Part shown: positions 55,764-63,929 of the stretch, piece after piece
Layout of the letters: the number at the start of each line of letters is the position of its first letter
Numbering within the stretch: the first letter of the stretch is position 1
NCBI GenBank assembly: GCA_947492575.1
Contig: CANLNK010000013.1
Location: forward strand, 20,291 to 84,290
Length of the DNA stretch: 64,000 bases
From: an uncultured Thalassotalea sp.
GTDB lineage: Bacteria; Pseudomonadota; Gammaproteobacteria; Enterobacterales; Alteromonadaceae
Reading direction: 5' to 3'
Notes under the pieces: generated by a model
Told to the model about the DNA's origin: nothing
Seen by the model: only the letters and a program-made list of their open reading frames with translations
Databases searched by the model: none
Position numbers and translations under genes: made by a program

Positions 55764-57225
55764 ATTCGGTTTCCTTAATATTGTGACAAGGGTAAAGAGA
55801 AAGAATTCGTCCACCAAAATCTTTAAGTATTTGTTGGCGTCGTGGACGTCCATTGGTTGTCAGTTGACCTTTTCCTTTCGATAGTGGTTCGCGAACGACG
55901 ACAAAGTCTTTAACTCGGGCAAATTCAGGCAGTATTTGGTTAACCTGCCCGACAATTTCCTCGATTGCTTGAGCAGTTAAGGTGTCAATGCTTGGCACTA
56001 ACAATGCCGTTAGAAATGGTTTCGCGTCACCGAAAACAACGACATGAGCAAATGCGCCCGTCGATAAAAACTCAGACTCCACCCACTCCGGTGAAATGTT
56101 ACGACCGAATGAGTTGATAATGAGGTTAGAATTTCGCCCCAAGATTTCTAAACAATCCTCATTAAATTGAACAATATCGCCAGTTTGCACAGCTGTGGGA
56201 TACCAAGAATCTGGCATTCCTAAATAACCTAGAAAGGCATTTCCAGTTACCGTAAGCTGACCATCTTGAATGACAGCATCAACATGAGACAACAACTTGC
56301 CTGCACTCGACATGTCGCAGGTGTCGTCAGCGCAAAGTGATACAACGGAGGCGCATTCCGATAGTCCGTAGCCCTGATAAATTGGCAGTCCTACCGCTCG
56401 CGCTTGAGACATTAAAGCGCTAGATACTCTGCTGCCGCCAACCGCCATAAATAAAAGAGACACTGGAATTTCCCAACCACCAGCATTTGCATGCAAAAGA
56501 AACTGTAATAGCTCAGGCACCAAGATCATCGTGTGTGGGGAGGCGCCGGTAATAGCATTCACCAACAAATTAGGAGAATGAATTGTGGCACCGTCAAAAC
56601 CTCGGTAAACATCAGATGCGACAAATAATGAACCACCAGCCATTAGTGGAGCATAAATGCCCGCTATATTTTCTAACAAGGTTGAAAATGACAACAAGCA
56701 GAAATGCTTAGGGGTCTTTATACCGATTCGTTCAACTAAGGCTTTTGCAACGGCAAATTGATTGGCGATACTTAAACAAACGCCTTTCGGTTGGCCGGTA
56801 GAGCCAGAGGTAAAAGTAACTTTGCTGGTGCCTTTCGGAAAGTCACTAAGCCTTGTTTGATCTAATTGATAATACTCATACAACGGTAATAGAAAGGGAA
56901 CCACTCCATTATCCATACCGCTCAAACCTTGAGGCCTCACGACAATATCAGGTTTAACTAGATCAAGAATATGCGTAAGCTGACCACTGGCAAAAAACGT
57001 CGGCAATGGGATAAAGATAACATTGGCTTTTTGGCAAGCGAGATCAATGTATATCCACTCCGGTGTATTCTCACTTTGCAACGCGAGTACTTTTACGTCG
57101 CGCGTCTTTAACCACTGATATACCCTATCGACCTCGCCCACTAACTGTCGGTAACTAATTTTTTGATAAGGTGTTTCGATCGCAATTTGCTCAGATGGTT
57201 GCGCTGAAATGGCATCGACTATCAT
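55750..57225 (-). CDS. AMP-forming acyl/aryl acid ligase (ANL superfamily)
   Basis: The 491-residue enzyme activates a carboxylic acid with ATP. Motif A3 is TSGSTGQPKG, A5 is YQGYGLSE, A7 is TGDIVQF and A8 is GRNSNLIINSFGRNISPEWVE. In A10 the usual catalytic Lys region reads TTNGRPRR, so Arg or a shifted residue takes its place. The protein is somewhat shorter than typical acyl-CoA synthetases (about 550). The natural substrate is unknown. It overlaps the hemolysin-family gene by 4 bp and the oxidase by 14 bp. Confidence 0.88.
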   Translation of the reverse strand: MIVDAISAQPSEQIAIETPYQKISYRQLVGEVDRVYQWLKTRDVKVLALQSENTPEWIYIDLACQKANVIFIPLPTFFASGQLTHILDLVKPDIVVRPQGLSGMDNGVVPFLLPLYEYYQLDQTRLSDFPKGTSKVTFTSGSTGQPKGVCLSIANQFAVAKALVERIGIKTPKHFCLLSFSTLLENIAGIYAPLMAGGSLFVASDVYRGFDGATIHSPNLLVNAITGASPHTMILVPELLQFLLHANAGGWEIPVSLLFMAVGGSRVSSALMSQARAVGLPIYQGYGLSECASVVSLCADDTCDMSSAGKLLSHVDAVIQDGQLTVTGNAFLGYLGMPDSWYPTAVQTGDIVQFNEDCLEILGRNSNLIINSFGRNISPEWVESEFLSTGAFAHVVVFGDAKPFLTALLVPSIDTLTAQAIEEIVGQVNQILPEFARVKDFVVVREPLSKGKGQLTTNGRPRRQQILKDFGGRILSLYPCHNIKETEYESI

Positions 57226-57908
57226 AACTGCCCCTCCAACTTGCAGCGCACCTGCATTATTTGATTCGACAAACGGGCAAGTAATTTTTGGTAGAATTTG
57301 TTATTGGCTATCAACTGAGTTACGCCATCAAGATTTATGACTACAACTTGAGGGTTCGATTGGTAGTAGTTACCCCATTGCTCAGACGAGTCACGGAGAT
57401 CTGTTTGTTTTGCATCGGCGATCTTCTGATAACTCACCCCTAGTTTTGATAGCAAATTAAGTACCTGTGTAGTCCCGCAAAGCATAAGCAAACGCTTGCC
57501 AGCGAAAAAACACGCTAGAACAGCAATCATTAACAAGGGCACGGTGAGACGATTAGCATTGCTATACAAGCTTCCTACCTCAACCACATCCTGCATAGAT
57601 AATGAAGGGAAAAGTGACTTAATATAGTATTCAACCGGTTGTGCCAAATACTGCTCAACAAAGAAAGACTGACGGTGCCCTCGTAAACCAAGTGCAGCCT
57701 TGCTTTGTCCATCTCTAATAGCAACCAAAACAGGCATAGTCACAGAAATTCGGGCGCTGAATGATGTCTGATAACCCAACTCAATGAATGACGCTACTTC
57801 ACTGTAAACTAAGACGTCTTTTTGGCTATAAGCATCAACAATAAATGAACTAGTTTCGCTTGAACTCTGCTTAGCTGATTGCGCTAGTGCTGTGGCTGTA
57901 CTCTGCAT
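57222..57908 (-). CDS. Thermostable hemolysin family protein (delta-VPH type, acyltransferase-like fold)
   Basis: The 228-residue protein resembles the thermostable hemolysin of Vibrio parahaemolyticus (Pfam T_hemolysin). Visible are ISVTMPVLVAIRDG, FFVEQYLAQPVE and VVEVGSLYSNANR, the last typical of the family. No signal peptide is present, so a secreted toxin role is doubtful. The family has a GNAT/autoinducer-synthase-like look, which would fit acyl transfer beside an AMP ligase; this is inference. It is the first gene of the ten-gene unit, preceded by a predicted regulator box. Confidence 0.82.
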   Translation of the reverse strand: MQSTATALAQSAKQSSSETSSFIVDAYSQKDVLVYSEVASFIELGYQTSFSARISVTMPVLVAIRDGQSKAALGLRGHRQSFFVEQYLAQPVEYYIKSLFPSLSMQDVVEVGSLYSNANRLTVPLLMIAVLACFFAGKRLLMLCGTTQVLNLLSKLGVSYQKIADAKQTDLRDSSEQWGNYYQSNPQVVVINLDGVTQLIANNKFYQKLLARLSNQIMQVRCKLEGQL

Positions 57909-57955
57909 TTACCATCTCCAACATGCTTCCTTGGAGAAAACTATAGGTAGGTTTC

Positions 57956-57971
57956 CTTAACGTAATCTTAA
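57956..57971 (-). promoter_or_regulatory. Direct-repeat operator CTTAA-N6-CTTAA upstream of the hemolysin-ligase-oxidase operon
   Basis: CTTAA at 57956-57960 and CTTAA at 57967-57971 are 11 bp apart, one helical turn. As hexamers they read CTTAAC-N5-CTTAAG, an exact fit to the PmrA/QseB-type consensus YTTAAN-N5-YTTAAN. It lies 48 bp upstream of the first start codon. The QseB/PmrA-type regulator encoded within the same operon is the obvious candidate to bind it. The repeat reads on the plus strand, opposite to transcription. Confidence 0.65.
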
Positions 57972-58048
57972 GAAAACTTTTTCATTTGAAATAATTTGGT
58001 GATCTTGCAACAAGAAGTGCTTAATGATGGGAAACTATTAGTAAACGT

Positions 58049-58073
58049 AAAAACCTCGCTAAGCGAGGTTTTT
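58049..58073. terminator. Bidirectional terminator downstream of the ABC permease gene
   Basis: Arms AAAACCTCGCT and AGCGAGGTTTT form an 11-bp stem, with A-run and T-run on the two sides. It lies 23 bp after the minus-strand permease stop codon and shields the promoter region of the downstream operon. Confidence 0.8.
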
Positions 58074-58095
58074 ATAAGAGAGAGTGTCGAATTTT

Positions 58096-60600
58096 CTACA
58101 TAGTGCGTCTTATCAAGGTTACGCTGGACATACTCAATAAGCGCCAACAACTCAACATACCAACTACACCAACAAATATTGCACCTGATGTAATGCCTAA
58201 ACCCCAGTACGACAGATGCAGGCTAGGCACCATATCAAAAACGTTACGTTGGATAAAAAAGACTGCAACTTCCATGGCTATACTCGCCATTAAACCAGCT
58301 ACTAAGCCTAAACAAACGAACTCAAGCAATACACTATTGCGCAGTAAACTGCCCTTTGCGCCAAGCGTCCTTAGAATCGCAATTTCTCGTTCTCGCTCTT
58401 CCATGCTTGCCTGTACTTGTGCAATCAGTACCAATGAACCCGCGATAACTACCAACACGAGAATAAACTCAATCGCGATTGATACTTGGTCGATAACGAG
58501 TTTAAGTTGGTTAATCATCGCTTCAATATCAATCATTGAAATAGTCGGATATTGCGCTAGAAAACGATTGAACGTTTGAACTTTATCACTTGGCACAAAA
58601 TGCGATGAAATATAGCTTGCAGGAAAGTCTTGCAATACATAGCTATTAAACACCATAAAGAAGTTAGGTTGGAACGACTGCCAATCAACGGTACGAATAC
58701 TGGTAACGTCAACGGTAAAATCTTCACTACCTACTTGGAAAGTTAACTTGTCACCTACATTAATGGCTAAGCGCTCTGCAACCCCCTGTTCAATCGAAAC
58801 TTGTGGACGAGTATCTCCTTCTACGAACCATTCACCCGCAACCACTTCATTGGTGTCAGGTAATTCGTCGCGCCATGTCATATTTAATTCACGACCAACA
58901 CCTCTTCGTTGTTGTTCTGGCTCTTTGTCTTCTTCTTTAGTGACTTCTTTCGTGACAGAGTCTTCGTTAATCGCGATTAAACGACCGCGTACCACAGGGT
59001 ATAAACCGCTACCTGGAATGTTTTGCTCAGTCATAAAGCGATCAACTTCATCCACTTGCTGCTGACTGATGTTCACAAGGAAGCGATTAGCCGTATTATC
59101 CGGTAGCTGAGCTTGCCATTCTCCAATCAAGTCAGTACGGATAACCGTGATCATCAGCAATAGCTTAATAGCGATGGTAAAGCTAACAAGCTGAACGCTG
59201 TTCTCTTTAGCTCGTCTTTTTAAGTTGGCGAACGCAAGATGTAACGATTTTCCAGACTTACTACCAACACCACGACCAGCGCTAACAAATACTTGTCCAA
59301 GCACCAATAACAAACCAGAAACTAGCGCACCACCAGCAAGCAATACCAAACTCAATAACCAGTTTTTACTGAATAAATAAAGCAGTAAATACAAAGCAGT
59401 AATAGCCGGAATGACCTGCAACCAATGAAAGTCTGACTGTTCAAAACCACGAATTACGCTTAATGGACGAATCTTAACAAGCTGCTTTAACGGGACAATG
59501 GCAAATGCAACTGCACACAAAACACCAGTAGCTATGGCAATAAGCAATGGACCGACTAACGAAGCTCTTGACGTTATCTCTAGGTAATCCTGCATGGCAT
59601 TAAGGCCAATCTGTTGCAAGCCAAAGCCGATAACTAACCCAACCAAGATCGAAATTAAGCTCAATAATCCCCAATGCAAGCAGTAGAGGTTTGTGATGTG
59701 CTTTTGACTGGCCCCCATGGCTTTGAACACTGCAACCATTGGTTGATGACGTTGCCCATAGCGACGACTAGCAACCGCTACCGCTACTGCTGCTAATACA
59801 ATGCCTAGCATGCTGGCCAACGATAAGTAGCTTTCTGCTCTATCTAGTGAAGAAGATAATGCAGAACGACTTGATTGAATATCATACCAGCGCTGCGTTT
59901 CGTTGACCTGAGGTTTAATCCACTCTTCAAACGCCTCAATATCTGCCAACTCTCCGGCAAATAGCGCTTTATAGCCCAAGCTACTACCCGGCTGAATCAA
60001 TTCAGTTTTGGGCATGTCATCCACATTCAGGAATAAATTAGGACCGCTTGTGAAGACACTAAACGACGCATCAGGAATTTGCGTGACAACACCTGCAACT
60101 TTAAGTGGCGCCATCCCCACTTCTACGGTATCGCCAATTTCAATACCAAGAATACTAAGCAACTTCTGCTCAACCCATACTTCGCCAGATATCGGTCCTT
60201 TAACCGATTGAATGTCGCCCGTTGCATCGCGAACTAGAAGTTCCCCGCGCAAAGGGTATTGTGCTCCGACAGCATTAACCTCAGCTAATTGAAGTTTATC
60301 GTTAGCAAAAACCATAGAGCTCAATTCAAGCTTTAATGCGCTCTCAATCCCCATCTCATCACTCTTTACAATGATTTCGTCAGGTATTGGCCGTGATGAA
60401 CTGAACACTCTGTCTGCTGCTATAAAGCTGGTGCTTTTGGCTAAAATGGCGTGCTGAATCTGGTGAGAAAAACCTGAGAGCGAGAACACCGTCGCTACTG
60501 CCAGCACTATAGCGATAAAAATTATCGTCAGTTCACCACGTCTCAGTTCATGTTGCAGAAGCCTAAGTGACTGCTTCACCCAAACATTTGAACTACTCAT
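58096..60600 (-). CDS. ABC transporter permease with two FtsX domains (YbbP-like)
   Basis: The 834-residue protein has ten or so spans in the MacB/FtsX-type layout: an N-terminal span, a large periplasmic domain (about 45-245), a core of spans (about 255-420) and a second periplasmic domain (about 500-690) before the last three spans. A charged insert rich in Lys/Glu near residue 565 is unusual. With YbbA it forms a mechanotransmission-type ABC complex acting on lipoproteins or lipids; the substrate is unsettled. Its start overlaps the ATPase end by 8 bp. Confidence 0.93.
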   Translation of the reverse strand: MSSSNVWVKQSLRLLQHELRRGELTIIFIAIVLAVATVFSLSGFSHQIQHAILAKSTSFIAADRVFSSSRPIPDEIIVKSDEMGIESALKLELSSMVFANDKLQLAEVNAVGAQYPLRGELLVRDATGDIQSVKGPISGEVWVEQKLLSILGIEIGDTVEVGMAPLKVAGVVTQIPDASFSVFTSGPNLFLNVDDMPKTELIQPGSSLGYKALFAGELADIEAFEEWIKPQVNETQRWYDIQSSRSALSSSLDRAESYLSLASMLGIVLAAVAVAVASRRYGQRHQPMVAVFKAMGASQKHITNLYCLHWGLLSLISILVGLVIGFGLQQIGLNAMQDYLEITSRASLVGPLLIAIATGVLCAVAFAIVPLKQLVKIRPLSVIRGFEQSDFHWLQVIPAITALYLLLYLFSKNWLLSLVLLAGGALVSGLLLVLGQVFVSAGRGVGSKSGKSLHLAFANLKRRAKENSVQLVSFTIAIKLLLMITVIRTDLIGEWQAQLPDNTANRFLVNISQQQVDEVDRFMTEQNIPGSGLYPVVRGRLIAINEDSVTKEVTKEEDKEPEQQRRGVGRELNMTWRDELPDTNEVVAGEWFVEGDTRPQVSIEQGVAERLAINVGDKLTFQVGSEDFTVDVTSIRTVDWQSFQPNFFMVFNSYVLQDFPASYISSHFVPSDKVQTFNRFLAQYPTISMIDIEAMINQLKLVIDQVSIAIEFILVLVVIAGSLVLIAQVQASMEEREREIAILRTLGAKGSLLRNSVLLEFVCLGLVAGLMASIAMEVAVFFIQRNVFDMVPSLHLSYWGLGITSGAIFVGVVGMLSCWRLLSMSSVTLIRRTM

Positions 60601-61357
60601 TAACTGTCCTTAACGCTTCAGTTGCGGATACTGCATTTTGCGACGCTTCAACTGCTTCGACTGAAGGCCCGCTTGTTTCAGCAACTAAGCGACCACTATC
60701 AACAACAATTCGACGATTACAACGCGCCGCGAGTTTCTCATCATGGGTAACCAGAATGAGTGTCGTGCCATTCTCTTTATTCAAATCAAATAGTAATTTA
60801 GTGATATGTTTGCCTGTATTGCTGTCAAGGTTACCTGTTGGCTCATCTGCAAACAAAATATCTGGCTGCGTAATAAATGCTCTTGCAATGGCAACACGCT
60901 GCTGTTCACCACCAGACATTTGTGATGGGAAGTGGTTAATACGTTCGCCTAGATCTACTTGTTCAAGCAGTTGCTTAGCGCGTTCTTCGGCGTTTTCCAT
61001 ATTCGCTAATTCGGCAGGTAACATGACATTTTCTAGTGCCGTTAAACTATTTACTAGCAAGAATTGCTGGAAGATGAAGCCAACATGCTGCGCTCTTACC
61101 GCACTGCGCTGCTCTTCATCCATGGTATGCAGCGCATGACCTTTGAGCTCAATACTACCTGACGAAGGCAGGTCTAATCCGGCAAGCAACGAAAGTAAGG
61201 TCGTTTTGCCTGAACCAGAGGCGCCAACAATGGCTAATGTTTCACCTGCACTAACAGCTAGATTTATTTCAGACAATAGGTCTAAAATATGGTTTTCTAA
61301 TTTGACCGATTTAGCCAAATCGCTCACTTTCAAAATTATGTCGGATTTTAACTTCAT
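60593..61357 (-). CDS. ybbA: ABC transporter ATP-binding protein (YbbA/LolD-like)
   Basis: Walker A is GASGSGKTT, the Q-loop follows in FIFQQFLLV, the signature is MSGGEQQRVAIARAF and Walker B is ILFADEPTGNLD, all MacB/LolD family forms. I choose the ATG at 61357 (MKLKSDIILKVSDL, 254 residues); a GTG four codons earlier is possible. That ATG overlaps, head to head, the tesA start codon on the other strand. A C-terminal tail of about 30 residues after the H-loop is longer than in LolD. Confidence 0.94.
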   Translation of the reverse strand: MKLKSDIILKVSDLAKSVKLENHILDLLSEINLAVSAGETLAIVGASGSGKTTLLSLLAGLDLPSSGSIELKGHALHTMDEEQRSAVRAQHVGFIFQQFLLVNSLTALENVMLPAELANMENAEERAKQLLEQVDLGERINHFPSQMSGGEQQRVAIARAFITQPDILFADEPTGNLDSNTGKHITKLLFDLNKENGTTLILVTHDEKLAARCNRRIVVDSGRLVAETSGPSVEAVEASQNAVSATEALRTVNE

Positions 61358-61976
61358 GTTTAAACGCACTTTTTTTCTATTAATGATAGGTCTGTTGCTT
61401 AGTGTAAACGTAAACGCAACAGAAGATACCCGTATTTTATTACTAGGTGATAGCCTCAGTGCAAGCTACGGAATGAAACAAAACCAAGGCTGGGTGCACC
61501 TGCTTAACCAACAATTAAAAACGAAAAACAAAGGTTATCAGATCATTAATGCTAGCATAAGCGGAGAGACGACAGGTGGCGGCTTATCTCGCTTACCGGG
61601 GATTTTATCGAAAGAGAAAGTGGACTATTTATTGGTGGAGCTTGGCGGAAATGACGGCCTCCGAGGCTTCCCAGCCGACCTAATAAAGAATAATTTGTTA
61701 CAAATTATCATGTTAGCAAAGGCAGAAGGTATCAAAGTTTATTTAATGGAAATTAAAATACCGCCGAATTACGGTCCACGTTATAACAAAATGTTTGAAG
61801 CGGTGTTTACATCAGTAGCTGCAGAAACGAATGTAACTCTTTTACCATTTTTCATCGAATCTATCGCAGTTCACCCCGAGTTAATGCAAAGCGATGGTAT
61901 TCACCCAACTATAGAAGCACAACCGCAGATTGTTGAAATCATGGAACAGAAACTACAAAAGATGATTGAAGGCTAA
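61356..61976 (+). CDS. tesA: Acyl-CoA thioesterase I / protease I / lysophospholipase L1
   Basis: TesA is a periplasmic SGNH hydrolase acting on thioesters, lysophospholipids and some esters. From the ATG at 61356 there is a 21-residue signal peptide (MFKRTFFLLMIGLLLSVNVNA), then LLLGDSLSASYG with the catalytic Ser, GETT, GGNDGLRG and DGIHP with the catalytic Asp and His. Length 206 matches the family. An in-frame ATG at 61338 is possible, but earlier starts run through the antisense of ybbA. It ends 4 bp before the antiporter gene. Confidence 0.95.
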   Translation: MFKRTFFLLMIGLLLSVNVNATEDTRILLLGDSLSASYGMKQNQGWVHLLNQQLKTKNKGYQIINASISGETTGGGLSRLPGILSKEKVDYLLVELGGNDGLRGFPADLIKNNLLQIIMLAKAEGIKVYLMEIKIPPNYGPRYNKMFEAVFTSVAAETNVTLLPFFIESIAVHPELMQSDGIHPTIEAQPQIVEIMEQKLQKMIEG

Positions 61977-61980
61977 TTAG

Positions 61981-63561
61981 ATGGAATTTTATTACTTAAT
62001 TCTTTTCGCCTTCATTTGTGGCTTGGGCACCAAGTTAATTTCCCTGCCACCGTCCATAGGCTACCTAATCGCAGGTTTCGTTATCAATGCGTTAGGCATT
62101 ATAGATGACACGGAAAATCTAAAAGTATTGGCCGATTTAGGCATCACACTGATGTTATTCACCATCGGTTTGAAACTCAACGTAAAAGACTTAACCAAAA
62201 CAGAAGTCTGGGCAGGTGCATTCTCACATACCAGCATCTGGTTAGTCGCCACTGTTATATTTGCCAAGGTTATTGCATTTTTAGGCCTAAGCTATTTCAC
62301 AGATTTATCGAATGAAACGGCGCTATTGATTGCTTTCGCACTAAGCTTCAGTAGCACAGTCTGCGTTGTTAAGTTACTTGAAGAGCAAGGTGAAATGCGC
62401 ACGCGCCATGGTAAGCTCGCCATTGGTGTGCTTATTATGCAAGACGTCATCGCCGTTGCGTTTTTAGTTGCTGCGACGGGCAAAATACCGACTATATGGG
62501 CACTTGGTTTATTGCTGCTCATTGTTGCTAGACCTATTATTTACCGTCTTATTGAACTTGTCGGCCACGGTGAGCTTATACCGCTTGCTGGTTTCTTCTT
62601 AGCATTAGGTGCATATCATTTATTCGAGGCAGTTAGCGTTAAAGGTGATTTAGGTGCCTTGCTTGTTGGCATGTTACTGGCCCAAAGCTCTAAAGCCAGT
62701 GAGATTAACAAAGCACTAATGAACTTTAAGGATTTATTCCTAATTGGTTTCTTCCTCACTATTGGTTTAACCGCACTCCCTACGTGGGAGATGGTAGGAG
62801 TAGCATTGCTAATCTGCTTGATGATGCCAGTAAAGTTCTCTTTATTCTTCGTCCTGTTTAGTGCATTAAAATTAAAAGCACGTAGTGCGTTTCTATCAGC
62901 GATGATCTTAACAAATTTCAGTGAGTTCGGCCTAATAGTCGCGTCATTGAGCGTGGAAAATGGTTGGCTGTCAAAAGAGTGGTTAGTTATTCTCGCCCTT
63001 GCTGTCTCAATTTCATTCGTTTTCACTAACGTAATTTATCGCTTTTCGGAGAGTATTTTTGCAGCAAATAAAAAACTCTATACCAACTTTGAACGCGATA
63101 CGCGCTTAGCGGAAGACATATTCACTCAACCTTGCGATGCACCAATTGTCGTTGTTGGCATGGGACGAGTTGGCATGGGTGCGTACAGTGCGCTTAAACA
63201 TCAAGTAGGCAGCCAAGTATGGGGCTTAGACTCTGATCGCGGAAAGGTCGACTGGCTAAACTCAACCGACGTCCAAGCATTTTACGGTGACGCTGAATCG
63301 AGAGATTTTTGGGAAACGCTCGACGTTAACCAATTACAACTAGTAATGATTGCAGTTCCCTCTGTTCAAGATGCTATCAACATAACAACACAACTGAGAA
63401 AATCGAATTATCAGGGACAAATTGCAGCAATTGCACGTTTTGATGACGAGCGCGAAGAGCTTCAAACAATCGGTATCGATAAAGTGTTTAACTTCTATAA
63501 CGAAGCGGGTGTAGGTTTTGCCGAAGAGAGTTTAGAAATGTTGGCAGCAAGACCAGCGTGA
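61981..63561 (+). CDS. CPA2 cation:proton antiporter with RCK/TrkA-N domain (Kef/YbaL-like)
   Basis: The 526-residue protein has about twelve spans (residues 1-355) of the Kef-type CPA2 fold, including GDLGALLVGMLLAQS, followed by a cytoplasmic NAD-binding domain (about 380-510) with VVGMGRVGMGAYSA. It should exchange K+ or Na+ for H+ under nucleotide control. It is shorter than KefB/KefC (about 600) and YbaL (about 560). It follows tesA closely and may be cotranscribed. Confidence 0.93.
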   Translation: MEFYYLILFAFICGLGTKLISLPPSIGYLIAGFVINALGIIDDTENLKVLADLGITLMLFTIGLKLNVKDLTKTEVWAGAFSHTSIWLVATVIFAKVIAFLGLSYFTDLSNETALLIAFALSFSSTVCVVKLLEEQGEMRTRHGKLAIGVLIMQDVIAVAFLVAATGKIPTIWALGLLLLIVARPIIYRLIELVGHGELIPLAGFFLALGAYHLFEAVSVKGDLGALLVGMLLAQSSKASEINKALMNFKDLFLIGFFLTIGLTALPTWEMVGVALLICLMMPVKFSLFFVLFSALKLKARSAFLSAMILTNFSEFGLIVASLSVENGWLSKEWLVILALAVSISFVFTNVIYRFSESIFAANKKLYTNFERDTRLAEDIFTQPCDAPIVVVGMGRVGMGAYSALKHQVGSQVWGLDSDRGKVDWLNSTDVQAFYGDAESRDFWETLDVNQLQLVMIAVPSVQDAINITTQLRKSNYQGQIAAIARFDDEREELQTIGIDKVFNFYNEAGVGFAEESLEMLAARPA

Positions 63562-63671
63562 TAAATGATTGTTTATATTTGGCAATAACTATCGTTGATA
63601 TTGTTGAATTCAAAGCGTCTATATTTTAGCTAGAACGCTTGTAACCTAAATACTGACTATACTCAAAGTTT

Positions 63672-63706
63672 AAAAAAGCCAGCGCTTGATACTCGCTGGC
63701 TTTTTT
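63672..63706. terminator. Terminator downstream of the antiporter gene
   Basis: Thirteen-base arms AAAAAAGCCAGCG and CGCTGGCTTTTTT form a perfect stem around a nine-base loop, with a T6 run on the plus strand. It lies 110 bp after the antiporter stop codon. Confidence 0.88.
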
Positions 63707-63894
63707 CGTCCATTTTTTAAAGCCTTGTTATTGGCGATGCACTATAAATAGTGCTTGGCAGAAGTATAGGAATCGCTACGACCTTTATTCTTAAGTGAAT
63801 ACAAAGGCTTTACAGCAGTTAAGTTGATGGCCTTAAGTTAGCAACCAAGGGGCGCTAGATGCAGGTTAAATGTAATTTTAAGGGCTGAAAAGCA

Positions 63895-63921
63895 AAAAGC
63901 CGACACATAGTGTCGGCTTTT
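63895..63921 (-). terminator. Terminator of the tRNA-Glu transcript
   Basis: Arms AAAAGCCGACA and TGTCGGCTTTT form an 11-bp stem with a 5-base loop; on the minus strand a U5 run follows. It lies 8 bp downstream of the tRNA 3' end. Confidence 0.85.
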
Positions 63922-63929
63922 CTAAATAG

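Larger units (their letters stand above)
63562..63929. other. 368-bp intergenic region between the antiporter and tRNA-Glu
   Basis: It contains the antiporter terminator (63672-63706) and the tRNA transcript terminator (63895-63921). A short hairpin GCACTA-N4-TAGTGC lies at 63739-63754. No open frame of coding character is visible. Confidence 0.6.

Noticed and set aside
61143..61355. Long N-terminal extension of TesA
   Set aside because: It is the antisense of ybbA and precedes a clear signal peptide starting at 61356.
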